From positions 74,210,095-74,274,094 of the forward strand of contig NC_084464.1 of the NCBI RefSeq assembly GCF_027409185.1: 64,000 bases of DNA. Reading direction: 5' to 3'. Shown piece after piece: positions 47,851 through 60,300 of this stretch. The position numbers and the translations under genes are program-made. Each line of letters begins with the position of its first letter. The stretch's first letter is position 1. The notes under the pieces are model-generated. The model did not search any database and had not been told where the DNA came from. It worked only from the letters and a program-made list of their open reading frames with translations. The stretch is from Cynocephalus volans (taxonomy: Eukaryota > Chordata > Mammalia > Dermoptera > Cynocephalidae).

Positions 47851-49164
47851 ATGATAATTATTATTTAGCTGATAGATTAAGCAGCAACATCATTTATTTC
47901 AGATACATTGTATATATTTCAAGTTTGATTTTTTTTTCCTTCTGGTTAGTTTACTTTGTCAGCACGTATGAAAAAATAAAAGATCAATTATTAAGCAGAA
48001 TAGGACTAAAAACTCATTTGGTAGAGAAAAAATGGTTTAATGGTGAAAGTGATGAGGAAAAGGGGCAATAGTTATAAAGATCACCTTGGAAAATGATTTT
48101 TTTTATTTCCAAGGCAAAGAAAACTTGAGCTGTCAGATCTTTTCCATGCCTCCTCTCTCTCCCTAGAAGAGAGGTTTTACCAACCACCTGCACACTAGTA
48201 AGAGTCACATTTTTATTTCTAACCTAAATATTATTATTGAGATCGAGGCTGTTATATCTTGACACCTGCTAGATGTCTTTTTTTCTGTTTACTTCACAAA
48301 TGGTTCAAATTTAATATATCCAAACTAGAGACCATCCCTTAATTAAAGAAAAGCAGCAGCTGTTTCATTTTAGTGTTAAATACTTGAAAGAACAACATTA
48401 TTCATCATCAAAGGGACCAAACATAAAATTATCAGTCTCCTTCACTCCTCCAACTCACTCAAACTATGATCTCCAACTCATGAGCAGACTCTGTGCCCTT
48501 GGCCTCCATCCTGCCAACCCCCACCCCAGGCTGCTCAGCCATCAATGCAGAACAGGTTGTCTCTTTCTCTCTCTTTTCTCTTTGCTCCTCTCAAAGGCTT
48601 CTCCATGTTTTGCCTCCTTATTTGGCCAGATCATCTCCACTATTCCTAGGCTTAGTTCACGAGGGACTGTGATTTGCTACCTGCCTCTGCTTAAAATATG
48701 ACATTTTAAAAACCTTCTTTATGTAATGATGTACCTTTTTTCTCACTGCTGAAGGCATTTTCTCCTCTGCCATCTCACGGAATTTGTTTTTGTTCTCACG
48801 TCAGAGCTCTTCACCTAGGGAATTGGTTGGGATGGGGATAGTGAGTGATACTTAAAGACTTCTTAAGCCTTTTAAAAAGCTTTGGTGGGCTGAAAGCAGA
48901 ATTTGCAAACATCTAGAAGTTATCTTTACCTGGGCTTTGGTGATGTGAAGAGATTTTGAGCTGGGAGAAGCAGACGTGGACCAATCTAGGAAGGCTGAGA
49001 TTCCTCAGGGGGGTGGTTTGGGGATGTTCTCTAGACAGTGGAGAGAAAACCTCCATCAGCAAAGAATGCCCCATATAGTAACTTGCTGTGGTAAATCAAT
49101 AGAGACTACACACTAATTTTCTGGTCTAAAGAACAGATTAAAATGTCACCATGGGCAAGTTTGT
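47851..49164. other. No gene; unassigned, partly G+C-richer
   Basis: No named repeat. The stretch 48420-49070 is less A+T-rich than average. The 105-codon plus-strand frame at 48384-48701 is Ser/Leu/Pro-rich with no domain and no exon signals, so I do not call it. Confidence 0.45.
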
Positions 49165-49535
49165 AGATAGTGCAGCGTGACTGGCTTCTGTGGTAGTGCT
49201 ATCTGCTAAATATAACTTGTTCTCTTCCTAGGTACATGGTAGGATTTTACTCTGGTGCTCTGTGGTGTGCACTTATGACTTGCTTTGGCCAATGTTTAAT
49301 ATCAAAGGAAGTAATATGTCATTTTCTAGCAGAAGCTTTATGAGTTGGTGAGGGAAACTTTACTTCTGCCATGGTGCCTGGAAACACTCCAGCAGCCTGA
49401 GACCCCAAGTGTCCACTATTCAGAGCAGGGAACTCTACAGTTGACCTGAAATGACCACATAGAATGAGCAAGAAAAAAGCTACAGAGTTTCTTGGGTTTG
49501 TTGGTACCACAGAATAATCTGACCAATAAAATATA
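49165..49535 (+). repeat. Ancient LTR-like repeat, family unresolved
   Basis: 'acttgctttggccaatgttt', 'tagcagaagctttatgagtt', 'tgccatggtgcctggaaaca', 'agcagcctgagaccccaagt' and the end 'gggtttgttggtaccacaga' with 'ataatctgacc' follow an old mammalian LTR-like layout. A possible relative is at 24790-25260. Confidence 0.5.
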
Positions 49536-49969
49536 CTTGAGTCCACCATGAGCAGTGTCCTGAACAACATTTGAAGATCATTTTTTGTTGTAGTACTGGG
49601 TAGCAGAAGAACCTAAGGAAATAGTGGCATACCTGTGCATTAAGGATCTGGTCCTTCCCTTAGATTTTTTGTAACCTGTGAGACCCTATGGGGGAGAGGG
49701 AGCATTAGTGGTTGAAATTCTTGCATCAGGAGAGACTTTGATGTATTTTTGGTATAAAATATATCTTAGGTTTGTGCACTAAGACTCCCTACCTGTTACA
49801 TATGTTTTGTGTTTGCAAGTATCTGCAGCCCAGTATACTAGGGCTGCTCCATCAGCTGAAACCTTTACTCCTGACTTCTGGGATGACAACTTGAGCTAAT
49901 GCTCTATGTCCTACTCATTGGCATTGATTCTGCAAGAATTAATTATATCACTAATTAGTTGGATATTTA
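49536..49969. other. No gene recognised
   Basis: Unassigned sequence; no named repeat or frame. Confidence 0.4.
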
Positions 49970-50195
49970 AAATGTGCCAAGCAATATGTTAATCAATTTA
50001 CATGGATTATCAAATATATTTTTTTTCAATAAATCTATGAAGGAGTTACCCTCATTTACCATTTCAGGAACTTGGAAATTATAAAGGTTAACAACCTGCC
50101 CCAAGTCACACAGGTGGTAGGTGGCAGAGTCAGAATGACAGCCCAGGTCTGCTTGGTGCCAATGCCATGGCTCTGTATAGCCCTCATTAATCAAC
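49970..50195 (-). repeat. MIR SINE
   Basis: Reverse-complement MIR: 'gttaacaacctgccccaagt', 'cacacaggtggtaggtggca', 'gagtcagaatgacagcccag', 'gccatggctctgtatag'. The tRNA-derived end is at the right. Confidence 0.85.
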
Positions 50196-50590
50196 TCTCA
50201 CCTGGATTATTGGAACAATTATCTAACTTCTGTTTATGATTTTATGGTTTTCTTCTTTACCCCTGCAATTCTAACAGAATGATGGGATAAGTAATACAAA
50301 CGTGACCTTGTAAGTTCTTTGCTAAAACTGTACTGGCTCCCAATTGCTTATTATATAAAACCTTAACTCCTCATTGTGCCACATAAGACCCTCAAGGACA
50401 AAGGTCACATTGACTTCTCAGCATAATCTTCTACACTCCTGTCTCTCTACTCTGTAGTCTTCTAAGACTACTTTTGCTCTATTGATGCTACTGATTGTCA
50501 TCTTGCTTTATGCAGTCTCTTCTATATGCAGTGCAAGGGAAGACCTTCCAGGGGAAGACTCATGCACCCTTTCACCTAAATCCAGCTATC
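50196..50590 (+). repeat. L2 LINE 3' fragment
   Basis: 'cacctggattattggaacaa', 'tgtactggctcccaattgct', 'aagaccctcaaggacaaagg' and 'cttccaggggaagactcatg' follow plus-strand L2 in order. Confidence 0.75.
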
Positions 50591-50721
50591 ATTTAACAAG
50601 ACAATGTAGGTATAACTGCTCCATAGAGACATTTGCAATATTCCAATCTGAGTTAGATGTTCCTATTCTCCCACAGTATTTTCTGCAGCACCCTATCATT
50701 ATATACATCATAAGATGATTT

Positions 50722-50970
50722 ATCAATATGAGCCCTAGAGTCAGAAAGTCAAGGTTAGAATATCAACTGTGCCATTCTCCAGTTAAATATACTTTGTAAA
50801 GTTTTTTAACCTCTTAAAATCTCAGTTTCATAGTTGGTAAAAATGATATAAGCATAGAACTTCCTGCACTGATTTTTATTTCATTATGTTTTGTTTTAGA
50901 ATTATATTAAATAAGTTAATACAACGTCTGTCTATAGTCAGTGTTCAGTAAAATATTTGTTAATATTCTT
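50722..50970 (+). repeat. MIR SINE
   Basis: 'gagccctagagtcagaaagt', 'gtgccattctccagttaaat', 'taacctcttaaaatctcagt' and the end 'tagtcagtgttcagtaaaat' follow plus-strand MIR. Confidence 0.75.
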
Positions 50971-53777
50971 GTTTAACTAACCACATCATGGTATGATTAT
51001 CTAAATATCAGCTTGCAGACTTCCTAATGCCAGAACTTTTTTTTTTTCCTCTTTACAGACCAATGCCTACCATAGTATCCCTACTGTAATACCTGCTAAT
51101 TGAATGAAAGGACTGATAAAAGAATTAGGAGGATGCCATTTAAGAGGCTTAAACTCAAAGGAACTAACATGCATTCAGGGCACCATAGGGTGCAAGAAAA
51201 TGGCATCAAAAATACAGTTCTGGGTTTTGGACATGAGGAGAGCAGATTCCACTCCTGAAACTCTATGAAAGAATGGAAGAAAAAAATAAGGAATGCTGAG
51301 AAAACAAAAGGATTCTTTTTGTTTTGTCGAAATATGCACAGTGAAGTGAGAGACCTGCTCTAACTGAGATTGAGGAGGAAAAATTGGAAGCTTATGGGCT
51401 GAAGCAATTTGGAACATTTCTGAGAGAGATGAGCCAAGGAGTCAATGAGGGAGAAATATCCAGCATGCTGAGCAGTGGTCAGGGCCAGATTGCAGCTGGT
51501 TGGTATAAACATGAAGAAGGCCAGGTCTACATGGTTATCGTTCTTTTTCCAGCATAGATGCAGGCATAAAGAAGGTGGCCCTCATCACAGGTCTTATGAA
51601 GGAGATCGTCAAGGGCAACACAAATTGAAAACAAAGTTAAATAGACAGAGTATAAAACTTTCCTGTAAATTTTGAAGTGGACCAATGAGGTCCAAACACA
51701 TTAGCATATACTAAGATTTCCATAAATATCTGTTGAAAAACTTTTAATGATATGAATAACAAATATGTTATTTTGGGGTCATATATTTCATGAATAAAGC
51801 TCCAAAGAGCTAATAGAATATTAATTTCAAAGTATAATATTCCTCCTAGGGAGACAGTATTTTGTGTTGAAGTTGCAAAATTTCTAGATTCTAGTTTTCA
51901 AAGTATACTCAGAACAAGATTAATAGAAATATGTTAATGACTCTACAAATAATGTCAAACTGCCTTTCCTTGCTTGACAATGTTTAGAGAGTATTAAATT
52001 TAAAGGGAAGAGAATGGTCCATGATGAAATGAATCACCACTTGAATTTTTCTTTAGAATCAAAATAACCATGATAGAGATAATGAATTCAAGTCAATTTA
52101 GAAAATTAACCTATTTAAACATAATCTATTTTGATAGGAGTAAAACTGACAGGCTCTAAAATAAATTAATATAAATATATGTTGGGGTTTTTTGGTCCTG
52201 ACTTTACTTTTTCTTGTATATGCCTTTAATAACATAATGGAAAAGGGAGACAAGAAAAAAGAAAGGAGTAACTAAGGGAGGGAAGCAGTGTAAGTAAAAT
52301 CCAGAATTTGGGGCATTTATATTTAGAGAGGGAAGGGGAAAATGAACTGACTGTTTTTGGGGGCTATTTATTTTGACTTTTCCAAACTCATCGGTGTCTT
52401 TAGTAATTACCTTTAGTGGTGCCAGGAACAGATCACAGGAAGAAACAATAGGCTGAATTATTGGCCAGGCTTGCTGGGGGTAAAGGAGTGAGTTAAACAT
52501 TTAATTTGTCTTCTACTTGAATATTCACATAAAAAACCAAAAGCCAAAAAAAAAAAGTAAATTTAATTCCCATTCAGCTCTAGAAACATTAGTTGTATTA
52601 CAAAAATTACAGAGTTCATTGGTTTACTAAACACAAAATATGTGATTTTTTGGTACCCATAAAATGCATCTCTTTACATATATCTGCAAATTATACAAAA
52701 GTGAAATCTGATTTTTTTTTTTATAAGCATTTTCCTGGAGGAGAGCTGTTGCCCCCATGTCAACTGTGCCTCTCCAGAGGAGCAGGAAGCAAGTAAAACT
52801 ACTTTCCTAAATACTATTACGCCTGACTTGCCCCAGAGAAGGAACCCCACTAGAGGTTTCAGCATTTTATTAAACAAAATGGCAGCTACCCTCCCAGAAG
52901 AACTGAATGTAAGGAATCAAATGACCCCATCTAAATGATTTGCATCAAAGAAGGGAGGAATGGATCAAGGTTCTTATTTTAGGTTTGGGAGGATATACCA
53001 AATGAATCTGCCCTCCCTCCACATCTTCTTACATCTCCCCAATCTTGACCATACGTGTTTCTATAGTCCTTCCTTAAGTGCACCTCACTTGTCTTGCCCA
53101 TTTTGTATATTTTCACCATCCTGGTGGGAAACTGTACTCTACCCCTAACACAGAATGCATCTAGTTCTTTATGGTCTGCAGATGGTGGTGCCAATGGACT
53201 CAGGCAGATGTTAATACAGATTTCTTTTCCCAGGAAAAGAATTAGGATGGGTTCTGTTGTAATAACTATTTTAATGTTTATGAAGTCAAAAGAGAATTTT
53301 TAATGGGAGTATACAAATGAGAGCTCACCTAGTCTGAGGTGTCAGGGATTCTTTACTGAAAAATGTTTTGTTTTTTTTTTCTCAGCTGAGATATGAGAAC
53401 AATGCTATGACTATGACAGAGAATGGGGACAAAGGGACAGCAAGAAGAGGGGAGAAAGGGCGCACATTAAACATTGTTTTGCTTTTATGATCCTGTTTAA
53501 ATATCATATCTTTTTAAGATATGCAGTCAGTATTATCATTTCCCCTGGATCCAATATTCGCTGGATATTAATTCCCATAGACAGAAAAAAATGGAAATTC
53601 TGAGAATTTGCATAACATTATTAACTTTCAGCAAATATTCAACATGTATCTTTATATTTTATACTAAAATTTGGCTTTTCCTTTCTTCAAAGCAAACCTG
53701 AGGGCAAGCCAAATAGGAATTTATGACAAATTGTTTTTGCATGTCAAGGACAGGTAAAGTCAAGAATGGTTTTTAGG
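50971..53777. other. Long stretch without gene or named repeat
   Basis: About 2.8 kb. A short L2-like tail may sit at 51040-51110. The rest includes a polypurine stretch (52240-52345) and a block at 52730-52880 of more mixed composition that I cannot assign. No frame exceeds 100 codons. Confidence 0.4.
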
Positions 53778-54848
53778 TAATAAGCCACTATAAACTCAGT
53801 GGTTGGCAACAATACATATTTATCATCTCATGGTATGGTGGTTAATTTTAGGTGGCAACTTTAGTAGATTAAGAAATACACTGAAACCTAGTAAAGCATT
53901 ATTTTTATTGTATCTATGAGTGTGTTTCCAGAAAACATTAGCACATAAATCTGAGTGCATGTGGTGGGAAAGATCCAAGCTCAATATGCGCAGACAATAT
54001 CCAATCCAGTGGAGGCCCAGAGAGAAAAAAAGTAAAGGAAAAAGATGAATCCTTTGCTCTAAATCTGCTGGAGCTGGGATAATTGTCTTCTCTCCTGTCT
54101 GTGGACATCTGAACTCCAGAGTCTTCAGCCTTTGGGTTCTAGGATTTACACCAGTGACAGCTCTGGCTCTCAGGTCTTTGACCTTGGACTGAGAATCACA
54201 CCATCAGTTTCCCTGGTTCTAAGGCTTCTGAACTTGAACTGAGCCACACTAACTGCATCCAGTTTGCAGACAGCCTATCACAGGACTCCTCGGCCTTGAC
54301 AAACACATGAGCCAATTCTCCTAATAAATCCCCTCTCATGTATTTATATGCATATCCTATTGGTTCTGTCTCTCTATAGGACCCTGACTAACACACACAG
54401 TTTCTGTGGATTAGGATTCTAGGCACAATTTGACTGGGGCCTCTGCTTGGGGTCTCACAAGGCTTCAATCAAGGTATCAGATTGTGTCTTCATCTGGAAA
54501 CTCTACTGGAGACAAATCTGCTTCGAAATTCACTCAAGTTGTAGAAAGATTTCACTTCCTTGTGGTTGTAAGGTTGAGGACAAGTGTTTTCTTGCTGCCT
54601 GTTGGCTTGAGTTGCCCCTCATTTCTAAAGATCACCCTCAGTTTCTTGCCACAGGGGCCACCAAAACATAGCTGCTTCTTCAAAGCTAGCAAGGAGAGTC
54701 TCTAAAGTAAGTCTGTTAGCAAGATTATATGACATAATCAAGGGAGTAATATCTTGTCACAGCCACACTGCAGTGGAGTGGATTAACATAGGCACGAACA
54801 CTAGAAGTCAGGGATCATGAGAAGCCGTGTTTGAATCTATCCACCACA
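53778..54848 (-). repeat. MLT1-type LTR, near full length, split by another LTR
   Basis: Minus-strand MLT1: left end 'cactataaactcagtggttg', then after the insertion 'cagtttctgtggattaggat', 'ctctgcttggggtctcacaa', 'cttcaatcaaggtatcagat', 'cttccttgtggttgtaaggt', 'gtttcttgccacaggggcca' and the end 'gaatctatccaccaca'. The two plus-strand frames at 54430-54705 read through this LTR and are not genes. Confidence 0.8.
53831..54392 (+). mobile_element. Solo LTR inserted in MLT1
   Basis: Begins 'tggtatggtggttaatttta' and ends 'ataggaccctgactaacaca', with a poly(A)-signal-like 'ctaataaatcccctctcatg' and 'catatcctattggttctgtc' before the end. These are the ends of a common mammalian ERV LTR whose family name I cannot recall with certainty. 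MLT1 is continuous across it (CTCA on the left, CACAG on the right), so the target duplication is short or decayed. Confidence 0.75.
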
Positions 54849-56467
54849 GAACGAAAGTGACGAGGTCTCTAATGACAATGTTACACAGCTGAACTAACCC
54901 TGGTATCACTTATTTCAAAGCTTTTTCTTAAATGAGGTAATAGAAGTCCTTGCTCTTTAAAGTCACTTTTGGTAAGGAGTTCTACTACTTCTAGCCAAAA
55001 GTCTCCTGTCTGATATAGGCACAAGAAAGTTTAAGAACTTCTCACCTGAGGTCCTCTATTCTTTCTTTGAATTTGGAGGATGACATGAATGAAGGTTTAA
55101 CATAGCTGTGTAGTAAGTGGGAAAGAGAGATGATTAGGATCACATAGAAGGAATTTCTGGTAGTGTTTAGGGACTAGGTGAAATTTAAAAGTCTGAGTAT
55201 TTAACCACAATAATCTGAAAACTGAATTTTTCTCCATTCATCTCAACAGCTTTGATGTAGGAATAGAGGAAGTAGTTCATTGGCCAAAAAAGAGCTGGTG
55301 AGAAAGGAGGTTTGAGAGATGAGACTATTGGAGAGAGAACAGGTGTACTGATGACTAAGATAATCTAGCTACATGGGTAAGAAGCTGATAGAAAATTGTC
55401 TTTGTAAGCTGAAAAAAATAAGGTGGTAAAAAATAGGCTTTCTAAGTGTCATCAGAAAACAGATACAAATGAAACAAAGAAGTGAGCAACTCTAAGAAAT
55501 AGCCAAAGAGTGGAATGTAAGACTCAAGAAATGAAAATATTGTTACAGAAACCTAGACAGTGTGGAAAGGTGTAGGAATGACTGAAGTGGAATTGGAAGA
55601 GTGTCTTATAAGTTGAAGAAAAGAAATGCGAGGTCAGAATGCTGTAAGATTTGCCTGTGTGAACCCAGAACGATGGCAATGCCTAAGACATAGGGTAACA
55701 CTGTTAACCAGTGTCAGAGACTTCAGGGAAGGTGGACCTGGGAGTGGAGTATTGACAAGTGGTAGGTAGACGACAGAGATGAGAAAAGGGTAACAGTGAT
55801 AAGGCTAGATGTCATTACTATCAAAGCAGAGTATGCCTATTTACTTGAGCTTTGAGGTCATGTTAATTTAGGAAGAGCAGCAATGAAATAAGAAACAAAG
55901 TAGGTTTCCACATTCTGCATTGCATGGAGTTTGGGAAATTAAGAAAACCTCACTTAGGAAACAGAAGGTAAAGCCATCTTCTTAGGAAAGAACCAGTCTT
56001 TGTAAAGGCCGACAGAAGATGGAGCATTCTGTAACATCATATTGGGTTTTGTTTATATAAGATTGGAGTTCCTGAGTAGAATTCAAAGGTCTGGATTGAA
56101 TTGGAAGTTGGCTCTGTGCACTGAGACATATGGGATGACATTACTGAAGGGAACATATTATCTACCACTACTGAATTTATCAGAATTATTGCTTTTAACA
56201 AAACAAGACTTCCAGCAGATATCTAGACATTTGAAGTCCCACATCTTGCTTCTGTGACAGTTTCATGATCTGTATTTGGGAAGCACATGCTAGATTGAGT
56301 GAGCTGTCATCTACTTACATAGTAACATCAATTATGCTTTTATTTCCTTTTTTCCTCATTCAATTGTTCTGTACTCTGATCTACCCTCAGATCCATAGGT
56401 TCCAATTAAGTTGCAAACCTCCTTGGCATGCAGAGATGCTCCATCACCACTTCTGCTCCATCTATTA
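54849..56467. other. No gene; purine-rich plus strand
   Basis: Positions 55020-56010 are strongly A/G-rich on the plus strand. Minus-strand L2-like decay is possible, but no segment could be aligned with confidence. Confidence 0.4.
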
Positions 56468-56961
56468 TTTTTCTTTTTCAAATGGGGTGCAGAGTTATAT
56501 TTCAATACATGTATACATTCCGTGATGGTCAAATCAGGCTAGTTAGCATATTTATCTTTGCAAAAATTTATTTCTTTGTGATGAGAACATTTGAACTCCT
56601 CTTTTCTAACCATTTGAGAACATACAATAAATTGTTAATTATAGATGCCTAGCATTACTGCTTATCACTAGAACTTATTCTTCCTATCTAGCTGTAATTT
56701 TGTGTCCATTAACCAACCTCTCTCTATTCCCCCTCCACCCTCCCCTTCCCAGCCTCTAGTAACCACAATCTACTCTCTATTACTAAAAGTTCAACTTTTT
56801 GTTGTTTTTGTTGTTGTTTAGCTCCCACATGAGTGAGAACGTGTGGTATTTATCTTTCTCTGCTTGAATTATTTCACTTAACGTAATGTCTAACAGGCTC
56901 ATCCATGTTGCCGCAAATGGCAGGATTTCTTTCATTTTCATGGCTGAGTAGTATTCTTTTT
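56468..56961 (-). repeat. L1 3' end fragment
   Basis: Minus-strand 3' UTR and ORF2 end: 'aaatggggtgcagagttata', 'ggtcaaatcaggctagttag', 'tctagtaaccacaatctact', 'tagctcccacatgagtgaga', 'catggctgagtagtattctt'. A GTT run lies at 56799-56817. Confidence 0.85.
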
Positions 56962-58869
56962 AAAGAAAACCATTTAAATAATCCAGTCCTGGGTTCCTTC
57001 CTTAAAACGTTTGCATGATACATATGAAATGATATTAACTGTCGTGTCAAAACATTTATTTTATTATACCTATTATCCATTCTCATTATTTTTGTATCCA
57101 CATCTAATTACCTTACTATGTTTCCTAACTAGATTTTCTGTTACTTTATATGACATACTAGAATTTGGCTCTTCTACCATTCTTTCCTTTCTGGGTTTTT
57201 TTTTTTTTTTTTTTTTTCCTTTCTGTTTCTTGCCTTTTATTTTCTATGGTATTCTAGTTCTCAAGATCTTTTTAAAGAGAGCCAACCACTCAGATTTTTA
57301 AAGTGACTTGTACAGATTGGTTTAACTCTAGACAAATTTATTTTCCTGGTTCTCGGGAGATGCCCTCTTTTATGCTTTCAACAGCACTCACTGCTATTAA
57401 AGTTGCTTTTATTCAAATTCCTTTTAGCATATACTGGAGAAGTTTATATATAGGAGCTAAAAATGTTCTTGGTCACGTGAATTCCTGTTGTCACCAAATG
57501 TTGGGGATCCTACATACTCACCAAATCCTCCTGTTCTGGATACAGCTCTAAGACACCTTATCCTGCCCTCTGTACATCAGTCAGTGTTGTAGGCTACATT
57601 CAAGGTAGGCCAAGCCTGCCCTCTGTACAGAGTCAAAGTGTTGAAGGCTAGATTCAAGATAGGCCAATCAAATTCAACCTCTGTCCAATAATTTTGATCA
57701 TAAACAAAGAGGTACAGACTGGAATTTCATGGTGTGATAACTTAATAACAATACCTTGGTTATAATGTGTAGGAATCCCTTGTCCCTGGAGCTGTTCTGG
57801 CACCTGCCCTTGCACAGGCTTTGCTACTTAGTTCTTCCGTTGATGGTTGAGAACCATACAACCTTATAATAAGTCTCCTTTTTACATAAGTAGGCCAAGG
57901 TGCATTGTATTTCATTTCATGTACCCAAAATAACCCTAAAAGATATAATAAACTTGTGAATGCTACGCAGAGAACTGTTGGATGCCCAAGAACAGCGCAT
58001 TTACACTTGGCCAATTTTTTTTTCTTTTTTAAATCTCTACTGTGAATAAAAGTTGAATATGTACCAAAAAAAAATAGGTTAATCAGTGGAAGTCCGTTAT
58101 CTTCTTTTGGAAAAGCAAAGGGACATGTACAAATCATTCTAAAAGTAGACTGCAATATAAAAGCATACTTCAGATATGTATATGAGTTGTGATTATAAAG
58201 TTATGCCTCATTTCTTAAATGTGTCATAGAAGTGATTTCATTGCTTGTTATATCACTTATGAACAAAATTTTTATGTGCTGCATTTCTATGACAATTCCT
58301 TTCTTTCTGCAATTTACCGAGGAGGAAAAAAATGAAGAGAGATAAGGTTAATCCATCTCTTATATTTATTCCTGTTCACTCTATAAAATAAAATGAAGGT
58401 GGCTGAAGAAGGCAATTATAAGATTTAGTTTTCTCTCTAAGAAGCTCAAAGTACTTATCTGTCATTATTCAATTGATTTTGTAGGATCCCCTTGAGAGAT
58501 GTAGAAAACAGCAATTTTATAACTAGAGAAATTAATGCAGAAATGCCACATGCTGTGTTAACCATAAGAGGAGGATTAGGAATCACTCAGTTTATGAAAT
58601 TTTCTTAGCCCATTAAATTATCCTGGGTCTGTCCTAGAGCTTCTACAGTTTCCTCTTAACTGTGCTTTCAGTGCAGCAATGAACTAAATAGCTAAACATT
58701 TGATGAACCTTCTGGTTTAAGACATAAGAAATCATTTATTGTCAATTAAATTCATTCTTGGATCAACCTCTGTTTTTACTGTTCTCTATGAAAGCATGTG
58801 GATCACTGTTAAAATGTCACATGCATAATGATTAGGCAAAACCATTTTAGAAGTTGTGCTCACTTCTTT
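56962..58869. other. No gene; tandem duplication and T-run inside
   Basis: A run of 22 T lies at 57196-57217. A 53-bp tandem duplication occupies 57562-57667. The 131-codon minus-strand frame at 57760-58155 is the longest in the window but has a Lys run from an A/T tract and no recognisable domain. Confidence 0.45.
57562..57667. repeat. 53-bp tandem duplication
   Basis: Two units, 57562-57614 and 57615-57667, share 'cctgccctctgtaca' at the start and 'ttcaaggtaggccaa'/'ttcaagataggccaa' at the end, with about 10 differences by eye. The divergence means the duplication is not recent. Confidence 0.9.
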
Positions 58870-59392
58870 TTAGTCTTCTATTTCATGTCTTCGCCTGGTA
58901 TTCTGTGTATCTATTGTGTCTTTCAACATCGTCCACCTTTTATTTCCTACATTTGCCATCCACTTCAGCCAAATTGTTTTATTCCCCATGAGGTGAACAT
59001 TACTTTGTTGTTTCACACTTACTTTCTTTACATTTCTTATTACTTTAAATCATGCTGTTTCTCCTGCCATAATGCCATAACTTTCATTTGACTGTACCCA
59101 AATCCTACTATCCTATCTTCTCCATAAAGTCGTCTCTGGAACTTCAAATTAAGTTATCCTACTCACTTTTAAGTTCAAGTTGCATTTCTGTTTCTGTTAG
59201 AATGCACGTTTACACTGCTTCCTCTTCCCTTGAGCATTTATTCAACTCTCATTTTGTTAATTCCAGTACTTATGTTTTCTTCCTAAAAAGATTAAAATCT
59301 GCAAATGATAGGAACAATGACTTACCTTTCTCTAGCTCGGATAATAACTAACACAGTATTTTGCACTTAACAGTTGCTTAATAAATGGAGAG
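58870..59392 (+). repeat. L2 LINE 3' end
   Basis: 'tgccatccacttcagccaaa', 'ctttcatttgactgtaccca', 'gtcgtctctggaacttcaaa' and the end 'cttaacagttgcttaataaa' follow plus-strand L2 to its terminus. Confidence 0.75.
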
Positions 59393-60104
59393 GGCAGAGG
59401 TGTTGATTTACTATCGTGCTTAAGTGAATTTGAGGGCACTCTGATGCTTTGGAAAGCAGAGGAAATTAAACAATTATTAATTTGTATATACTAGTAATAT
59501 AAAGGAAGAGAATTACGTATTACTACATTTTAAAAATAATGTTCAGAAAACATGATTTTTTTTTGTTATTTCTTAACACCAAGTTACCATTAGTAGGAAT
59601 TTAGTTTGCATGTAAGCTAAACTAGATAGCACAAACAATAGAAGCCCTTTTACATTAACATGAAACTTGATTGTCTTATAGTCTAAAACAAGATAACATA
59701 TTTGTTAATTGGGCATTTTAATCTGTTGTCTATTCAGGCAGTCATTGGCTTATGCATGAAAGGCAAGGGTTATTTGCAAACCTTCTTTAAAAATCTTATT
59801 CTCCACCTGCTGTTTGGACCACACCAATCCACAATTATTGCTACTTATTGTCTCCCTATTGCATAGTTGCTACAGTGCAGTTGATCCAGTTAATGGTTTT
59901 AATCCTTTGTGTACAATTGCTTACTCCAAACTTCCCTAGACCACCTCATTTCTCAGAGCTTCTTCTATATATGTCACCCTATTCCTGTACTCAAAAACAT
60001 ACACATTCAATTAAGCAAATATTTCTTGAGGTATTAGCAGCAGAATACTCAGCTGGCTGCTGCCAATAAATCTACTGCTTATGTTCAAAATATTTAAGAC
60101 AGGA
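59393..60104. other. No gene recognised
   Basis: Unassigned A+T-rich sequence. Confidence 0.45.
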
Positions 60105-60300
60105 TAAAATGTGAATCATTTGATCAAGCTATTCCACTCCAGGATTTTATCATAAGGGAAGAAACAGGATTAGGCAATAACATTCATATACAAAGATATC
60201 CATTAAAGCATTATTTGAAATGTCAAAATAGTCAAAACCAAAACAAGAGAAAAATATATTGTACGTTCATAAACATGAAGCAGCACATCAACAGTGAAAG
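60105..60300 (+). repeat. Ancient L1M-type LINE fragment (ORF2 end)
   Basis: 'atcaagctattccactccag', 'gattttatcataagggaaga', 'catatacaaagatatccatt', 'aaagcattatttgaaatgtc' follow the end of ORF2 in old L1. It is in the opposite orientation to the L1 that starts 20 bp downstream. Confidence 0.7.

Noticed and set aside
48384..48701. 105-codon plus-strand frame in a G+C-richer patch
   Set aside because: Ser/Leu/Pro-rich with no domain or splice context and no codon evidence. I treat it as chance.
54430..54705. Two overlapping plus-strand frames of 91 and 74 codons
   Set aside because: Both read the MLT1 LTR on its antisense strand.
57760..58155. Longest open frame in the window (131 codons, minus strand)
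   Set aside because: It has no recognisable domain, contains a Lys run from an A/T tract, and has no splice or promoter context. The length is expected by chance in 64 kb.
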